From Streptomyces cyaneochromogenes (GTDB taxonomy: Bacteria; Actinomycetota; Actinomycetes; Streptomycetales; Streptomycetaceae): a DNA stretch of 64,000 nt. This document shows positions 10,785 to 19,749 of this stretch, in pieces. A program made the translations under genes and the position numbers. The DNA is taken from contig NZ_CP034539.1 in NCBI RefSeq assembly GCF_003963535.1, positions 1,860,001 through 1,924,000 on the forward strand, given 5' to 3'. How positions within the stretch are numbered: the stretch's first letter is position 1; every line of letters begins with the position of its first letter. The notes below the pieces were generated by a model that saw only the letters and a list, made by a program, of their open reading frames with translations, had not been told where the DNA came from and ran no database searches.

Positions 10785-12962
10785 TCACCCGATATCAGGC
10801 GGATCCATCCGCACCCGCACCACGGCCTCACCACCCCCGCCCCCGGCACCGCTGCCGCCCCCCCGAGCCATCCGCGCAGCCTGCGCAGCCTTCAAGGCAG
10901 CCGCCAACGCGGCCCCCCGCCCCGGCGGCACCCGGATCAACGCCCGCTCCCAGTGCTCCCCGGGCGGCGGCGCCCCCACGCGCCGCGGTCGCCCCGCCGC
11001 CGTCACAGGCACCGGAACCGGCCCCAACACCTCCGCCTCCGGAGGCAGTTCGACCGCACGGAGAAACTCGGCGACCGCCTCCCCCGGCCCGGCGACGGAC
11101 GCCATCCGGGACACCGGCGGAAACCCGAGCTCGGCCCGCTCGGCCAGCTCCCGCACCGCGTGCCCGACCGGATCCCACCGCACCAGCGCCTGTACGGGCC
11201 GCAAGGTGGGCTCGGCGACAACCACCACCGTCCCCCCGACCCGCTGCGGCCGCACCAACGACGCGGCCGCGATCCACCGCCGCAACGCGTCCTCGCCCGC
11301 CCGCAGATCGGGCCGCCCGAGCATCGCCCAGCCGTCCAGCAGCAGCGCCGCCGCATACCCGCCCTCGGCGACGGGCTCGGCCCCCGGCGTACTCACGACC
11401 AGTGAGGGCGTGCCCGGCACGGTGTCGAGCACATGCTCACGCCCCGACGTCCGCACCGGAACGGCGGGAAAGGCCCGCCCCAACTCCTCGGCGGTCCGCC
11501 GCGCCCCCACCACCTGAGCCCGCAGCCGGAACCCCCCGCACTCCGGACAGTGCCAGGCACCCTCGTCACGCCCGCACCACCCGCACCGCAGATCGGCGCC
11601 GGAGCCCTGTGCCTCCAGCGGCCCGGAGCAGTGCCGGCATCGAGCGGGAGCCCGGCAGTTGGCGCAGGCCATCCGAGGCACATATCCACGCCGGGGCACC
11701 TGCACGAGCACCGGCCCGTGCCGCAGCCCTTCCCGCACCGCCTGCCAGGCGAGAGTGGGCAACCGAGCGGCCCGAGCGGCCTCGTCCCGTGCGAGATCCC
11801 CGTCCCCCACGGTCCGTACGAGCGGAGCCGCACCCCGCACCTGCTCCCGCCCGGCGACCAACGGCCGGGCCCAACCGCTCTCCACCAGCTGGGCGGCCTC
11901 CACGGTGCAGCTCCAACTCCCCAGCAGAAAGCCGCACTTGTCCTGCGCGGCCCGCAGCAGCAGCACTTCACGCGCATGGGGCTGCGGAGCATGCAGCTCG
12001 CTGTGGCTGTCGTCGCCGTCGTCCCAGAGGGCGACCAGCCCAAGATCCTGCACGGGGGCGAACATGGCGGCACGCGTCCCCACGACGGCGCGCACACTGC
12101 CCCGCCGCACCGCGAGCCACTCCCGGTACCGCTTCTCGGGCCCGGCATCCGCGGTCAGCACCGCATGCCGTCCCTCCCCCATGAGTGAGGTCAGGGCGGC
12201 GTCGACCCGCGCGACAGCCCTCCCGTCCGGCAGCACGACAAGCGCCCCACGCCCGGAGGCCAACGTCGCGGCAACGGCCCGCGCCAGCTCCTCACTCCAC
12301 TCGGGCCCCGGCAGGGCATTCCACACCGCGCGCGGAGCGCCCCCCGAAGCCAGCGACTCCAGAAAGGCGGCCCCCCGCTCATACCGCCCCCATGACCCCG
12401 CCTCGGGTGCCCCAGGCACGGGAAGCGGCTCCGGCGAAGGCCGCTGCTCAGCCCGGGCGCTGCGCGGCGGCACGGCCAGCTGCAGCACATCGGCGAGCCC
12501 TCCGGCATACCGATCGGCGACGGCCCGGGCCAGCCCCAACAGCTCCTCGCTCAACACCCGCTCGGGAGACACGACCTGCGCGAGAGCCGCCAGCGGCCCG
12601 GAGTAGTCGGACTCCGCGACCCGCTCGACAAGGAACCCGTCAATGAGCCCCCCACCCTCACGCCGCCCCTCCCGCACCCGATGCCGCCCGGCCCCGAACC
12701 GCACCCGCACCCGCACCCCCGGCTGCGCGTCGGCGTCCAGCTCCTCGGGAACGGCGTAGTCGAAGTACCGATCAAGGTGCAGCACGCCCTTGTCGACCAG
12801 CACCCGCGCGACGGGCAGCTCCTTGGCCAGCGCGGCCCCCCGCCACGTCCGCGGCTTGGCCTTGGGCGCCTTGGCCTTGCGCACACTCTCCCGAATGAAC
12901 GCAAGCTGCTCGGGCGGCGCCCCCTCGGCCCCACCACCGGCCTGCCCGTCCTTGCTGCTCAC
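10785..12962 (-). CDS. priA: Primosomal protein N' (PriA), helicase motifs degenerate
   Basis: About 725 residues from GTG 12962 (VSSKDGQAGGG); the exact start is uncertain because no strong Shine-Dalgarno is visible. The 3' DNA-binding domain is recognisable (VARVLVDKGVLHLDRYFDYAVPEELDA is the family N-terminus). The eight-Cys zinc region is intact from Cys433 onward (CANC, CRHC, CGWC, CPEC). The ATPase core is not: the Walker A position reads NALPGPEWSEE with no GKT, and the Walker B/DEAH position reads WDDGDDSH. This matches the known actinobacterial PriA group, thought to lack helicase activity and to act as a replication-restart scaffold. Very G/C-rich codon use like its neighbours. Confidence 0.88.
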   Translation of the reverse strand: MSSKDGQAGGGAEGAPPEQLAFIRESVRKAKAPKAKPRTWRGAALAKELPVARVLVDKGVLHLDRYFDYAVPEELDADAQPGVRVRVRFGAGRHRVREGRREGGGLIDGFLVERVAESDYSGPLAALAQVVSPERVLSEELLGLARAVADRYAGGLADVLQLAVPPRSARAEQRPSPEPLPVPGAPEAGSWGRYERGAAFLESLASGGAPRAVWNALPGPEWSEELARAVAATLASGRGALVVLPDGRAVARVDAALTSLMGEGRHAVLTADAGPEKRYREWLAVRRGSVRAVVGTRAAMFAPVQDLGLVALWDDGDDSHSELHAPQPHAREVLLLRAAQDKCGFLLGSWSCTVEAAQLVESGWARPLVAGREQVRGAAPLVRTVGDGDLARDEAARAARLPTLAWQAVREGLRHGPVLVQVPRRGYVPRMACANCRAPARCRHCSGPLEAQGSGADLRCGWCGRDEGAWHCPECGGFRLRAQVVGARRTAEELGRAFPAVPVRTSGREHVLDTVPGTPSLVVSTPGAEPVAEGGYAAALLLDGWAMLGRPDLRAGEDALRRWIAAASLVRPQRVGGTVVVVAEPTLRPVQALVRWDPVGHAVRELAERAELGFPPVSRMASVAGPGEAVAEFLRAVELPPEAEVLGPVPVPVTAAGRPRRVGAPPPGEHWERALIRVPPGRGAALAAALKAAQAARMARGGGSGAGGGGGEAVVRVRMDPPDIG

Positions 12963-13034
12963 GCCTGCATTCTTACCAAACACCACTGACAACCGACGGC
13001 GCCCGAGTTCCTTCACGGCAACGGATGGCACTCT

Positions 13035-13095
13035 GCCTTGGACCACTCGGCCACGTCACCGGACTCTCCCGGCCAACGGCGGGATTCGAACCCGC
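13035..13095 (-). other. tRNA-like fragments in reversed order (T-arm then D-arm), remnant
   Basis: On the minus strand a perfect T-arm (GCGGGTTCGAATCCCGC, 13079-13095) is followed by a 7-nt acceptor-like strand (13072-13078). Ten bases later comes GGTGACG plus a class II D-arm (GCCGAGTGGTCCAAGGC, 13035-13051). The two acceptor-like strands can pair imperfectly: four Watson-Crick pairs, two G-U and one mismatch. A normal gene has the D-arm first, and no anticodon arm is visible in either direction. A rearranged or decayed Ser/Leu-type tRNA gene is the most likely reading; a functional tRNA is not supported. It lies in the 383-bp gap 12963-13345. Confidence 0.5.
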
Positions 13096-13187
13096 GGGGG
13101 CCTACAGCCCCGAAGTACCCGTCACCTTCGCACCGGGCACCCGCGGGGGCCTACAGCCCCGAAGTACCCGTCACCTTCGCACCGGGC
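13090..13187. repeat. Perfect 49-bp tandem duplication overlapping the tRNA-like T-arm
   Basis: Bases 13090-13138 and 13139-13187 are identical. Each copy contains half of the T-arm stem, a GGGG/CCCC hairpin like a class II variable arm, and downstream sequence. Exact identity suggests a recent slippage or unequal exchange. Confidence 0.9.
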
Positions 13188-13275
13188 GCCCCGGCGTCAG
13201 ATTCCTCGCAAGAGAGCGTACGAGCCGCCGTGCCCGTTCGCTGCCCGATTTTTCCACGGCAAAGCCGGGCACGCC

Positions 13276-13307
13276 GAGGCCCGGCGCCCCAAGGGACGCC
13301 GGGCCTC
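13276..13307 (-). terminator. Terminator hairpin downstream of metK
   Basis: GAGGCCCGGCG (13276-13286) pairs perfectly with CGCCGGGCCTC (13297-13307) around a 10-nt loop, 38 bp after the metK stop. Confidence 0.75.
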
Positions 13308-13345
13308 ATGCACACCAGTGGTGCCGGAACCGGTCGAGCCGGGCT

Positions 13346-14554
13346 TTACAGCCCCGCCGCCTTGCGCAGCTCCTCAACCCGGTCCGTCCGCTCCCACGTG
13401 AACTCCGGCAGCTCACGGCCGAAGTGACCGTAGGCCGCCGTCTGGGCGTAGATCGGGCGCAGCAGGTCAAGGTCGCGGATGATCGCGGCCGGGCGGAGGT
13501 CGAAGACCTCGTCGATGGCCTTCTCGATCTTCTCGGTCTCGACCTTGGCCGTGCCGAAGGTCTCGACGAACAGGCCGACCGGCTCGGCCTTGCCGATCGC
13601 GTACGCCACCTGAACCTCGCAGCGCGAGGCCAGGCCCGCCGCGACGACGTTCTTGGCGACCCAGCGCATCGCGTACGCCGCCGAACGGTCCACCTTGGAC
13701 GGGTCCTTGCCGGAGAACGCGCCACCGCCGTGGCGGGCCATGCCGCCGTACGTGTCGATGATGATCTTCCGGCCGGTCAGGCCCGCGTCACCCATCGGAC
13801 CGCCGATCTCGAAGCGGCCGGTCGGGTTCACCAGCAGGCGGTAGCCGTCGGTGTCGAGCTTGATGCCCTCGTCGAGCAGGGCCTTCAGCTCGGGCTCGAC
13901 CACGAACTCCCGGATGTCGGGGGCGAGGAGCGAGTCCAGGTCGATGTCGCTCGCGTGCTGCGAGGAGACGACCACCGTGTCCAGGCGGACCGCCTTGTCA
14001 CCGTCGTACTCGATGGTGACCTGCGTCTTGCCGTCCGGGCGCAGGTAGGGGATCGTGCCGTTCTTGCGGACCTCGGACAGGCGCTTGGACAGGCGGTGCG
14101 CCAGGAAGATCGGCAGCGGCATCAGCGTGGGCGTCTCGTCCGTCGCGTAGCCGAACATCAGGCCCTGGTCACCGGCGCCCTGGCGGTCCAGCTCGTCCTC
14201 GTCACCCTCCACCCGGGACTCGTACGCCGTGTCCACGCCCTGCGCGATGTCCGGCGACTGCGAGCCGATCGAGACCGAGACACCGCAGGAGGCGCCGTCG
14301 AAGCCCTTCTTCGAGGAGTCGTAGCCGATCTCGAGGATCTTGTTGCGGACCAGCGTCGCGATGTCCGCGTACGTCTTGGTCGTGACCTCTCCGGCCACGT
14401 GCACCAGGCCGGTCGTGATCAGGGTCTCGACGGCGACCCGGGACGTCGGGTCCTCGCGCAGAAGCGCGTCGAGAATGGCGTCGCTGATCTGGTCAGCGAT
14501 CTTGTCGGGGTGACCCTCGGTCACGGACTCCGAGGTGAACAGGCGACGGGACAC
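13346..14554 (-). CDS. metK: S-adenosylmethionine synthetase
   Basis: A 402-residue enzyme that makes SAM from methionine and ATP. The first signature [19 protein letters not shown], the ATP/metal segments and the P-loop-like [19 protein letters not shown] are intact, and the length is standard. The start is GTG 14554, with AGGGAG 6 nt upstream. The gene follows coaBC on the same strand after a 239-bp gap, which probably carries its own promoter; I found no SAM riboswitch there. In Streptomyces SAM level influences antibiotic production, which is background knowledge, not visible here. Confidence 0.98.
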   Translation of the reverse strand: MSRRLFTSESVTEGHPDKIADQISDAILDALLREDPTSRVAVETLITTGLVHVAGEVTTKTYADIATLVRNKILEIGYDSSKKGFDGASCGVSVSIGSQSPDIAQGVDTAYESRVEGDEDELDRQGAGDQGLMFGYATDETPTLMPLPIFLAHRLSKRLSEVRKNGTIPYLRPDGKTQVTIEYDGDKAVRLDTVVVSSQHASDIDLDSLLAPDIREFVVEPELKALLDEGIKLDTDGYRLLVNPTGRFEIGGPMGDAGLTGRKIIIDTYGGMARHGGGAFSGKDPSKVDRSAAYAMRWVAKNVVAAGLASRCEVQVAYAIGKAEPVGLFVETFGTAKVETEKIEKAIDEVFDLRPAAIIRDLDLLRPIYAQTAAYGHFGRELPEFTWERTDRVEELRKAAGL

Positions 14555-14631
14555 AACGCTCCCTGGGGTTGCAGCGGCTGCTGGCTGATCATTTGTGGAC
14601 GCGGCGGGGGCTGCGCCCGGCGTCGTCCGAG

Positions 14632-14646
14632 GACAGTTTATCTGTC
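14632..14646. promoter_or_regulatory. Palindrome in the metK upstream region
   Basis: GACAGTTTATCTGTC has 5-bp arms (GACAG/CTGTC) in an AT-rich patch about 80 bp before the metK start, where most of the surrounding sequence is GC-rich. On the minus strand it contains TAAACT, which could serve as a -10 element. It may be an operator over the metK promoter. No regulator is assigned. Confidence 0.35.
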
Positions 14647-14793
14647 GCGCTCGGCCACGGACCCCCTGTCTCGCCTCTCGGGAGCGCTGTGACCTGCGGC
14701 ACGGGCATTCTGCCCAATGTCACGCGCCCTTGGCCAGGGTCGCCACACCCGAATCGGGCGAGGCCCGACCGAGGCTCGCGGGGCATCAAACAT

Positions 14794-15996
14794 TCACTCC
14801 CATTGCCGCGTCACCAGGTCCCATACGGTTTCGGCCAGCGCTTCCTTGGGCCCGTACGGTACGGGTGTCTCGGTGCCGTCGGCGCCCAGGACGACCGCCT
14901 CGTTCTCCTCGGAGCCGAAGGTCTTGCGCTCGCCCACCTCGTTCACCACGAGGAAGTCGCATCCCTTGCGCTCCAGCTTCTTGCGGCCGTTGGCCAGGAC
15001 GTCGTCCGTCTCGGCGGCGAATCCGACGATCACCTGGCCGGAGCGGGCCCGGTCGGTCGAGATCTCCGCGAGGATGTCCGGATTCCGCACCAGGACGACG
15101 GGCTCCGGCTCCTGGTCGCCCTTCTTCTTGATCTTTCCGGTGGCGTAGGTCGCCGGTCGGAAGTCCGCGACCGCCGCCGCCATGACCACCGCGTCGGCGT
15201 CCGCTGCCGCCTTGAGGACCGCCTCCCGCAGCTGTACGGCCGTGCCGACCTGCACGACGTCCACACCCGCCGGGTCGGGCAGCCCGGTGTTGGCCGCGAT
15301 CAGCGTGACACGGGCGCCCCGGGCGGCGGCGGTGCGGGCGAGGGCGTAGCCCTGCTTGCCGGAGGAGCGGTTGCCGAGGAAGCGGACCGGGTCGAGGGGC
15401 TCGCGCGTGCCGCCGGCGCTCACGACGACGTGCCGGCCCGCGAGGTCCGGCTCGGTGACGCCCCGGGCCAGCACACGGCGGCAGACCTCGAAGATCTCGG
15501 CCGGCTCGGGCAGCCGGCCCTTGCCGGTGTCGACGCCGGTGAGGCGGCCGACGGCGGGCTCGATGACCACCGCGCCGCGTCGGCGCAGCGTCGCCACGTT
15601 CTCCTGGGTGGCCGGGTGCTCCCACATCTCGGTGTGCATGGCCGGGGCGAAGACCACCGGACAGCGTGCGGTGAGCAGGGTGTTGGTCAGCAGGTCGTCG
15701 GCGAGGCCGTGCGCGGCCTTGGCGAGCATGTCGGCCGTGGCCGGGGCGACGACCACCAGGTCGGCCTGCTGGCCGATGCGGACGTGCGGGACCTCGTGGA
15801 CGTCCTCCCAGACCTCCGTCGAGACGGGGTGGCCGGACAGGGCGGACCAGGTGGCGGCGCCGACGAAGTGCAGCGCGGAGGCGGTGGGCACGACCCGGAC
15901 GTCATGGCCGGACTCCGTGAGTCTGCGCAGCAGCTCACAGGCCTTGTACGCGGCGATGCCGCCACTGACCCCCAGAACGACCTTCGGCTTGTCCAC
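14794..15996 (-). CDS. coaBC: Bifunctional phosphopantothenoylcysteine decarboxylase/synthase
   Basis: 400 residues from GTG 15996 (VDKPKVVLGVSGGIAAYKA), with GGGGAGA just upstream. The N-terminal CoaC flavin domain has the SGGIAAYK loop, the region around the active-site His in EVPHVRIGQQ, and PAMHTEMW, the substrate-clamp motif in its actinobacterial form. The C-terminal CoaB half (from about residue 190, VVSAGGTREPLDPVRFLGN) carries the nucleotide site and the KIKKKGD lysine motif. Together they make 4'-phosphopantetheine for coenzyme A. The longer frame to ATG 16125 crosses the rpoZ terminator and is not used. Confidence 0.96.
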   Translation of the reverse strand: MDKPKVVLGVSGGIAAYKACELLRRLTESGHDVRVVPTASALHFVGAATWSALSGHPVSTEVWEDVHEVPHVRIGQQADLVVVAPATADMLAKAAHGLADDLLTNTLLTARCPVVFAPAMHTEMWEHPATQENVATLRRRGAVVIEPAVGRLTGVDTGKGRLPEPAEIFEVCRRVLARGVTEPDLAGRHVVVSAGGTREPLDPVRFLGNRSSGKQGYALARTAAARGARVTLIAANTGLPDPAGVDVVQVGTAVQLREAVLKAAADADAVVMAAAVADFRPATYATGKIKKKGDQEPEPVVLVRNPDILAEISTDRARSGQVIVGFAAETDDVLANGRKKLERKGCDFLVVNEVGERKTFGSEENEAVVLGADGTETPVPYGPKEALAETVWDLVTRQWE

Positions 15997-16079
15997 CGTC
16001 TCTCCCCGGACTCGGCAACGTACGACTCCACACTGCATCACTGCGGGGGGCGACCCCCACACACCCCCGACAGAACCAC

Positions 16080-16106
16080 AGGCCCGGCAGTCGCGCTGCC
16101 GGGCCT
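16080..16106 (-). terminator. Terminator hairpin between rpoZ and coaBC
   Basis: AGGCCCGGCAG (16080-16090) and CTGCCGGGCCT (16096-16106) make a perfect 11-bp stem with a 5-nt loop, 34 bp after rpoZ. It may limit read-through into coaBC. Confidence 0.7.
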
Positions 16107-16139
16107 GTGGAAAAGTCAGCTGCAAGCTGTAAATCGTAC

Positions 16140-16412
16140 TTACTGCGCCGGGCCCTCTACGGCCTCGGACGTCAGCAGACCCGCGTTGATCTCGCGCAGG
16201 GCGATCGAGAGCGGCTTCTCGTGGACGTGGGTGTCCACGAGAGGACCGACGTACTCGAGGAGGCCCTCGCCGAGCTGCGAGTAGTACGCGTTGATCTGGC
16301 GGGCCCGCTTGGCCGCGTAGATCACGAGGCTGTACTTCGAGTCGGTGGCCTCGAGGAGCTCGTCGATCGGCGGGTTGATGATGCCCTCGGGCGCGGAGAT
16401 GGAAGAGGACAC
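16140..16412 (-). CDS. rpoZ: RNA polymerase omega subunit
   Basis: A 90-residue protein with the omega core: [32 protein letters not shown], the segment that wraps the beta-prime C-terminus, and a short acidic tail. In Streptomyces omega assists polymerase assembly and is needed for normal development and antibiotic production. It lies 84 bp after gmk, the widespread gmk-rpoZ pair. Confidence 0.97.
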   Translation of the reverse strand: MSSSISAPEGIINPPIDELLEATDSKYSLVIYAAKRARQINAYYSQLGEGLLEYVGPLVDTHVHEKPLSIALREINAGLLTSEAVEGPAQ

Positions 16413-16496
16413 GCTCTACCTTCCGATGGATGGGAAAGATTCAGTGCGACTGATCAGGCCCGACCGAAATGATCAAGCTTGGACGATCAGTCACGA

Positions 16497-17054
16497 TCAC
16501 ACAACGTCCATCAAGGCTAGCAGCTCGCGGGCCACGTCCTCGACGGAGGTGTTGACCAAGGTCACATCGAACTCCGGCTCGGCCGCCAGCTCGATCTTCG
16601 CCGCGTCGAGGCGGCGTTCGATCACCTCGGGCGGCTCGGTGCCCCGTCCGGTGAGTCTGCGCACGAGCTCCTCCCAGGAGGGAGGGGCCAGGAACACCAG
16701 TTGGGCCTCCGCCATGGACTCGCGGACCTGCCGCGCGCCCTGGAGGTCGATCTCCAGCAGCACGGGCTCACCCGCCTCCAGCCGCTCCAGCACGGCCGCA
16801 CGCGGAGTGCCGTAGCGGTTGCCGGCGAACTCGGCCCACTCCAGCAGCTCGCCGTTGGCGATCAGCTTGTCCATCTCCTCGTCGGTGACGAAGAAGTAGT
16901 GGACTCCGTGCCGCTCGCCGGGGCGGGGCTTGCGGGTCGTCGCCGACACCGAGAGCCAGACCTCGGGGTGTTCCTTGCGCATATGGGCGACGACCGTGCT
17001 CTTGCCGACCCCGGAGGGGCCGGAGAGCACGGTCAGCCGCGGACGTTCACTCAT
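16497..17054 (-). CDS. gmk: Guanylate kinase
   Basis: 185 residues. The P-loop GPSGVGKS is at residues 12-19; the GMP-binding region [22 protein letters not shown] and the lid segment are present. It phosphorylates GMP to GDP with ATP, close to the purine pool controlled by (p)ppGpp. It lies 59 bp after the ihf gene on the same strand and is probably cotranscribed with it and rpoZ. Confidence 0.97.
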   Translation of the reverse strand: MSERPRLTVLSGPSGVGKSTVVAHMRKEHPEVWLSVSATTRKPRPGERHGVHYFFVTDEEMDKLIANGELLEWAEFAGNRYGTPRAAVLERLEAGEPVLLEIDLQGARQVRESMAEAQLVFLAPPSWEELVRRLTGRGTEPPEVIERRLDAAKIELAAEPEFDVTLVNTSVEDVARELLALMDVV

Positions 17055-17113
17055 GCAGCGATTATTCCAGCAATCCCGGAGTGCCCGGGACTCCCGGTCC
17101 GGAGCACCCGGAC

Positions 17114-17437
17114 TCAGGAGCCGGTGCTGCCGAACTCACGCTCCAGGGAAGCGATCTGATTCGAACCGAGGCCACGAACGCGGCGGCTCTCGGAGATGCC
17201 GAGTCGCTCCATGATCTGCTTGGCGCGGACCTTGCCCACGCCCGGCAGGGACTCGAGCAGGGCGGAGACCTTCATCTTGCCGATGACGTCGTTCTCCTGG
17301 CCCTGCTTGATGACCTCGTGCAGGGAGGCGCCGGAGTGCTTGAGTCGATTCTTGACCTCGGCCCGCTCCCGGCGAGCCGCGGCGGCCTTTTCGAGCGCGG
17401 CTGCGCGCTGTTCAGGGGTAAGGGGCGGAAGAGCCAC
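17114..17437 (-). CDS. ihf: Actinobacterial integration host factor (sIHF/mIHF type)
   Basis: 107 residues from GTG 17437 ([18 protein letters not shown]), with GAGGTGA about 8 nt upstream. After a long basic N-terminal helix ([15 protein letters not shown]) comes a helix-two-turn-helix DNA-binding core ([24 protein letters not shown]) and [14 protein letters not shown], the family C-terminus. sIHF is a small nucleoid protein unrelated to enterobacterial IHF; it binds DNA without a strict site and affects supercoiling, development and secondary metabolism in Streptomyces. The sequence looks full length. The 320-bp upstream gap (17438-17757) holds its likely promoter and a long inverted repeat. 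Confidence 0.96.
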   Translation of the reverse strand: MALPPLTPEQRAAALEKAAAARRERAEVKNRLKHSGASLHEVIKQGQENDVIGKMKVSALLESLPGVGKVRAKQIMERLGISESRRVRGLGSNQIASLEREFGSTGS

Positions 17438-17524
17438 GCCTACGTCACCTCGGATGTCGAACTGTCGGATACGGACCGGTGAGGAACCTAGTCGCCCCAC
17501 ACCTGGGGAGCTACGAGCAACACG

Positions 17525-17594
17525 CTTGCCCGTTCACCCCCACTACCTAATGGGTGCGGGAGGTGCCCCCACCCGTCGGAGACTAGCGGGCAAG
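17525..17594. repeat. Inverted repeat with nested hairpin upstream of the ihf gene
   Basis: CTTGCCCG (17525-17532) is repeated inverted as CGGGCAAG at 17587-17594. Between them a smaller hairpin (GGGTG..CACCC) sits in a G/C-skewed stretch. This 70-bp structure is about 90 bp before the ihf start and ends 164 bp before the pyrF stop. It could end pyrF transcripts or lie in the ihf leader; no target duplication marks it as a transposable element. Confidence 0.5.
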
Positions 17595-17757
17595 TCCGCC
17601 AGAGTCAGCGAGAACAGCGGAAAAGTCCTGGTCAGCCTCCGTCAGGCCGGACATTTAGGACATAATGCCCCGGATTTGAGGATGTATTCAGACTCAAGTC
17701 GGCTTCGAGTCACTCATCGGAGGTCTCCCGCGACGGGTCGAACGTCCCTGACGGCGG

Positions 17758-18603
17758 TCAGTCGACCGTCACAGCCGCCCGGATCTCCTCGGCGAAGCGT
17801 GACGCGGCCTCACGCAGCGCGACGACGTCGGGCCCGTGCCTGAGCACACCCCGGCTGACGTTCGGCACGACATTGCCCACCACGGCACCGAAGACCCGGC
17901 GAAGATCGGACGGCGTGGCGCCCTGGGCCCCGATACCGGGCGCGAGGAGAGGACCGTTGATGTCGAGGTCGTACGTCGACAGGTCGCCGAGCGTGGCGCC
18001 GACGACCGCCCCGAAGGAACCGAGCGGCTCCTCCCCCACGTTCTCGGCCGCCAGGTGCGCCAGAATCGTCGCACCGACGTCGCGGCCGTCTCTGCGGACC
18101 GCGTGCTGGACCTCGCCGCCCTCCGGGTTCGAGGTCAGCGCGAGCACGAACAGGCCCGTTCCGCTCTCCCGGGCCAGCGCGACGGCCGGGGACAGCGAGC
18201 CGTAGCCGAGGTACGGCGAGACGGTCAGCGCGTCCGAGAACAGCGGGGAGTCCTTGTGGAGGAAGGACTCGGCGTACGCGGCCATGGTCGAGCCGATGTC
18301 GCCGCGCTTGGCGTCCATCACCACCAGCGCCCCGGCCGCCCGCGCCTCCGAGACCGACCTCTCCAGGACCGCGACACCGCGCGACCCGAAGCGCTCGAAG
18401 AACGCGCTCTGCGGCTTGAGTACGGCGACCCGGTCGGCCATCGCCTCGACGACCGTGCGGCTGAACCGCTCCAGGCCGGCCACGTCGTCGTTCAGGCCCC
18501 ATTCGGCCAGCAGGGACGCATGCGGGTCGATGCCGACGCACAGCGGGCCGCGCTCGTCCATGGCCCGGCGCAGGCGGGTACCAAAGGGTTCCAGAGCACT
18601 CAT
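17758..18603 (-). CDS. pyrF: Orotidine 5'-phosphate decarboxylase
   Basis: A 281-residue class 2 OMP decarboxylase, the longer form found in actinobacteria. It opens LCVGIDPHASLLAEWGL, and the catalytic segment VVMDAKRGDIGSTMAAYAE holds the Lys-Asp pair used for decarboxylation. It makes UMP in the final step of pyrimidine synthesis. Its ATG overlaps the pyrD stop by 4 bp (ATGA), so translation is coupled. It is the last gene of the pyr cluster. Confidence 0.97.
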   Translation of the reverse strand: MSALEPFGTRLRRAMDERGPLCVGIDPHASLLAEWGLNDDVAGLERFSRTVVEAMADRVAVLKPQSAFFERFGSRGVAVLERSVSEARAAGALVVMDAKRGDIGSTMAAYAESFLHKDSPLFSDALTVSPYLGYGSLSPAVALARESGTGLFVLALTSNPEGGEVQHAVRRDGRDVGATILAHLAAENVGEEPLGSFGAVVGATLGDLSTYDLDINGPLLAPGIGAQGATPSDLRRVFGAVVGNVVPNVSRGVLRHGPDVVALREAASRFAEEIRAAVTVD

Positions 18604-19715
18604 GCGGTCTTCCTTGCCTTCCTGACGTCGGCGCCGACCGCGTCGGCGAGGGTGGCGTACGGGCTGGTGCGCAGGCGGGCCGCGAGGCCCTTGTGGATGG
18701 CGCGGCCCCAGAAGGGACCCTCGTAGATGAAGGCGCTGTATCCCTGGACCAGCGTGGCGCCCGCCAGGATGCGCTGCCAGGCGTCCTCGGCGTTCTCGAC
18801 GCCCCCGACGCCCACGAGGGTGATCCGGTCGCCCACGCGCGCGTACAGGCGCCTCAGCACCTCCAGGGAGCGCGCCTTCAGGGGCGCTCCGGAGAGACCA
18901 CCGGTCTCCTTGACCAGGGTAGGTTCGGATTTCAAACCGAGACCCTCGCGCGCGATGGTCGTGTTCGTGGCGATGATCCCGTCCAGGCCCAGCTCCACGG
19001 CCAGGTCGGCGACCGCGTCCACGTCCTCGTCGGCGAGGTCGGGCGCGATCTTCACGAGGAGCGGGACGCGACGGCCGGTCACCGTACGGTCGGCGGCCTC
19101 GCGGACGGCCGTCAGGAGGGGGCGCAGCGCCTCGGTGGCCTGAAGGTTGCGCAGGCCGGGCGTGTTGGGCGAGGAGACGTTGACCACCAGGTAGTCGGCG
19201 TAGGGCGCCAGCCGCTCCGTCGACTTCACGTAGTCGCCCGCGGCCTCCTCCTCCGGGACGACCTTGGTCTTGCCGATGTTGACGCCCACGACGGTCCTGA
19301 AGACCGGCTCACGGGACGCCAGGCGGGCCGCCACGGCCAGCGAGCCGTCGTTGTTGAAGCCCATGCGGTTGATCAGCGCCCGGTCCTTCACAAGGCGGAA
19401 CAACCGCTTCTTGGGGTTGCCGGACTGGGCCTCCCCGGTGACCGTGCCGATCTCGACGTGGTCGAAGCCGAGCATCGACATCCCGTCGATCGCGACCGCG
19501 TTCTTGTCGAAGCCGGCGGCGAGCCCGAAGGGCCCGTGCATGCGCAGGCCGAAGGCCTCGGTACGCAGTTCCTCGTAGCGGGGCGCGAGTGCGGCCGCGA
19601 CGAACGTGCGCAGCACGGGGATGCGGACGGCGAGGCGGATCCAGCGGAAGGCCAGGTAGTGGGCCTGCTCCGGGTCCATCCGTTTGAAAACCAGACGGAA
19701 GAAAAGCTTGTACAT
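18600..19715 (-). CDS. pyrD: Dihydroorotate dehydrogenase (quinone), class 2
   Basis: 371 residues from ATG 19715 (MYKLFFRLVFKRMDPEQAH), with AGAGGA before it. The helical, membrane-docking N-terminus that feeds electrons to the quinone pool marks class 2. The FMN barrel has the catalytic-serine loop NVSSPNTPGLRNLQ, KIAPDLADED, and TNTTIAREGL. It oxidises dihydroorotate to orotate on the cytoplasmic face of the membrane. An upstream ATG at 19763 lies inside the hairpin region and is rejected as the start. Confidence 0.96.
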   Translation of the reverse strand: MYKLFFRLVFKRMDPEQAHYLAFRWIRLAVRIPVLRTFVAAALAPRYEELRTEAFGLRMHGPFGLAAGFDKNAVAIDGMSMLGFDHVEIGTVTGEAQSGNPKKRLFRLVKDRALINRMGFNNDGSLAVAARLASREPVFRTVVGVNIGKTKVVPEEEAAGDYVKSTERLAPYADYLVVNVSSPNTPGLRNLQATEALRPLLTAVREAADRTVTGRRVPLLVKIAPDLADEDVDAVADLAVELGLDGIIATNTTIAREGLGLKSEPTLVKETGGLSGAPLKARSLEVLRRLYARVGDRITLVGVGGVENAEDAWQRILAGATLVQGYSAFIYEGPFWGRAIHKGLAARLRTSPYATLADAVGADVRKARKTA

Positions 19716-19749
19716 GTCGGTGTCCTCTTGAAGCCTCGGTGAGCCCCAT

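Noticed and set aside
13072..13187. A normal functional tRNA on the minus strand ending at the T-arm
   Set aside because: The upstream 49-bp units contain no D-arm and no 5-bp anticodon stem, and no 5' strand pairs with the 3' acceptor strand.
12790..14692. Plus-strand frames across the priA-metK gap with RDSNPRG/GGIRTRGG peptides
   Set aside because: These peptides are the usual product of translating the back of a tRNA T-arm. They support a tRNA-like remnant, not a protein.
14555..14793. SAM riboswitch upstream of metK
   Set aside because: I could not find the conserved core of SAM-I/IV or SAM-II aptamers; only a short palindrome stands out.
17525..17594. A second MITE
   Set aside because: The arms are only 8 bp and no target duplication flanks them.
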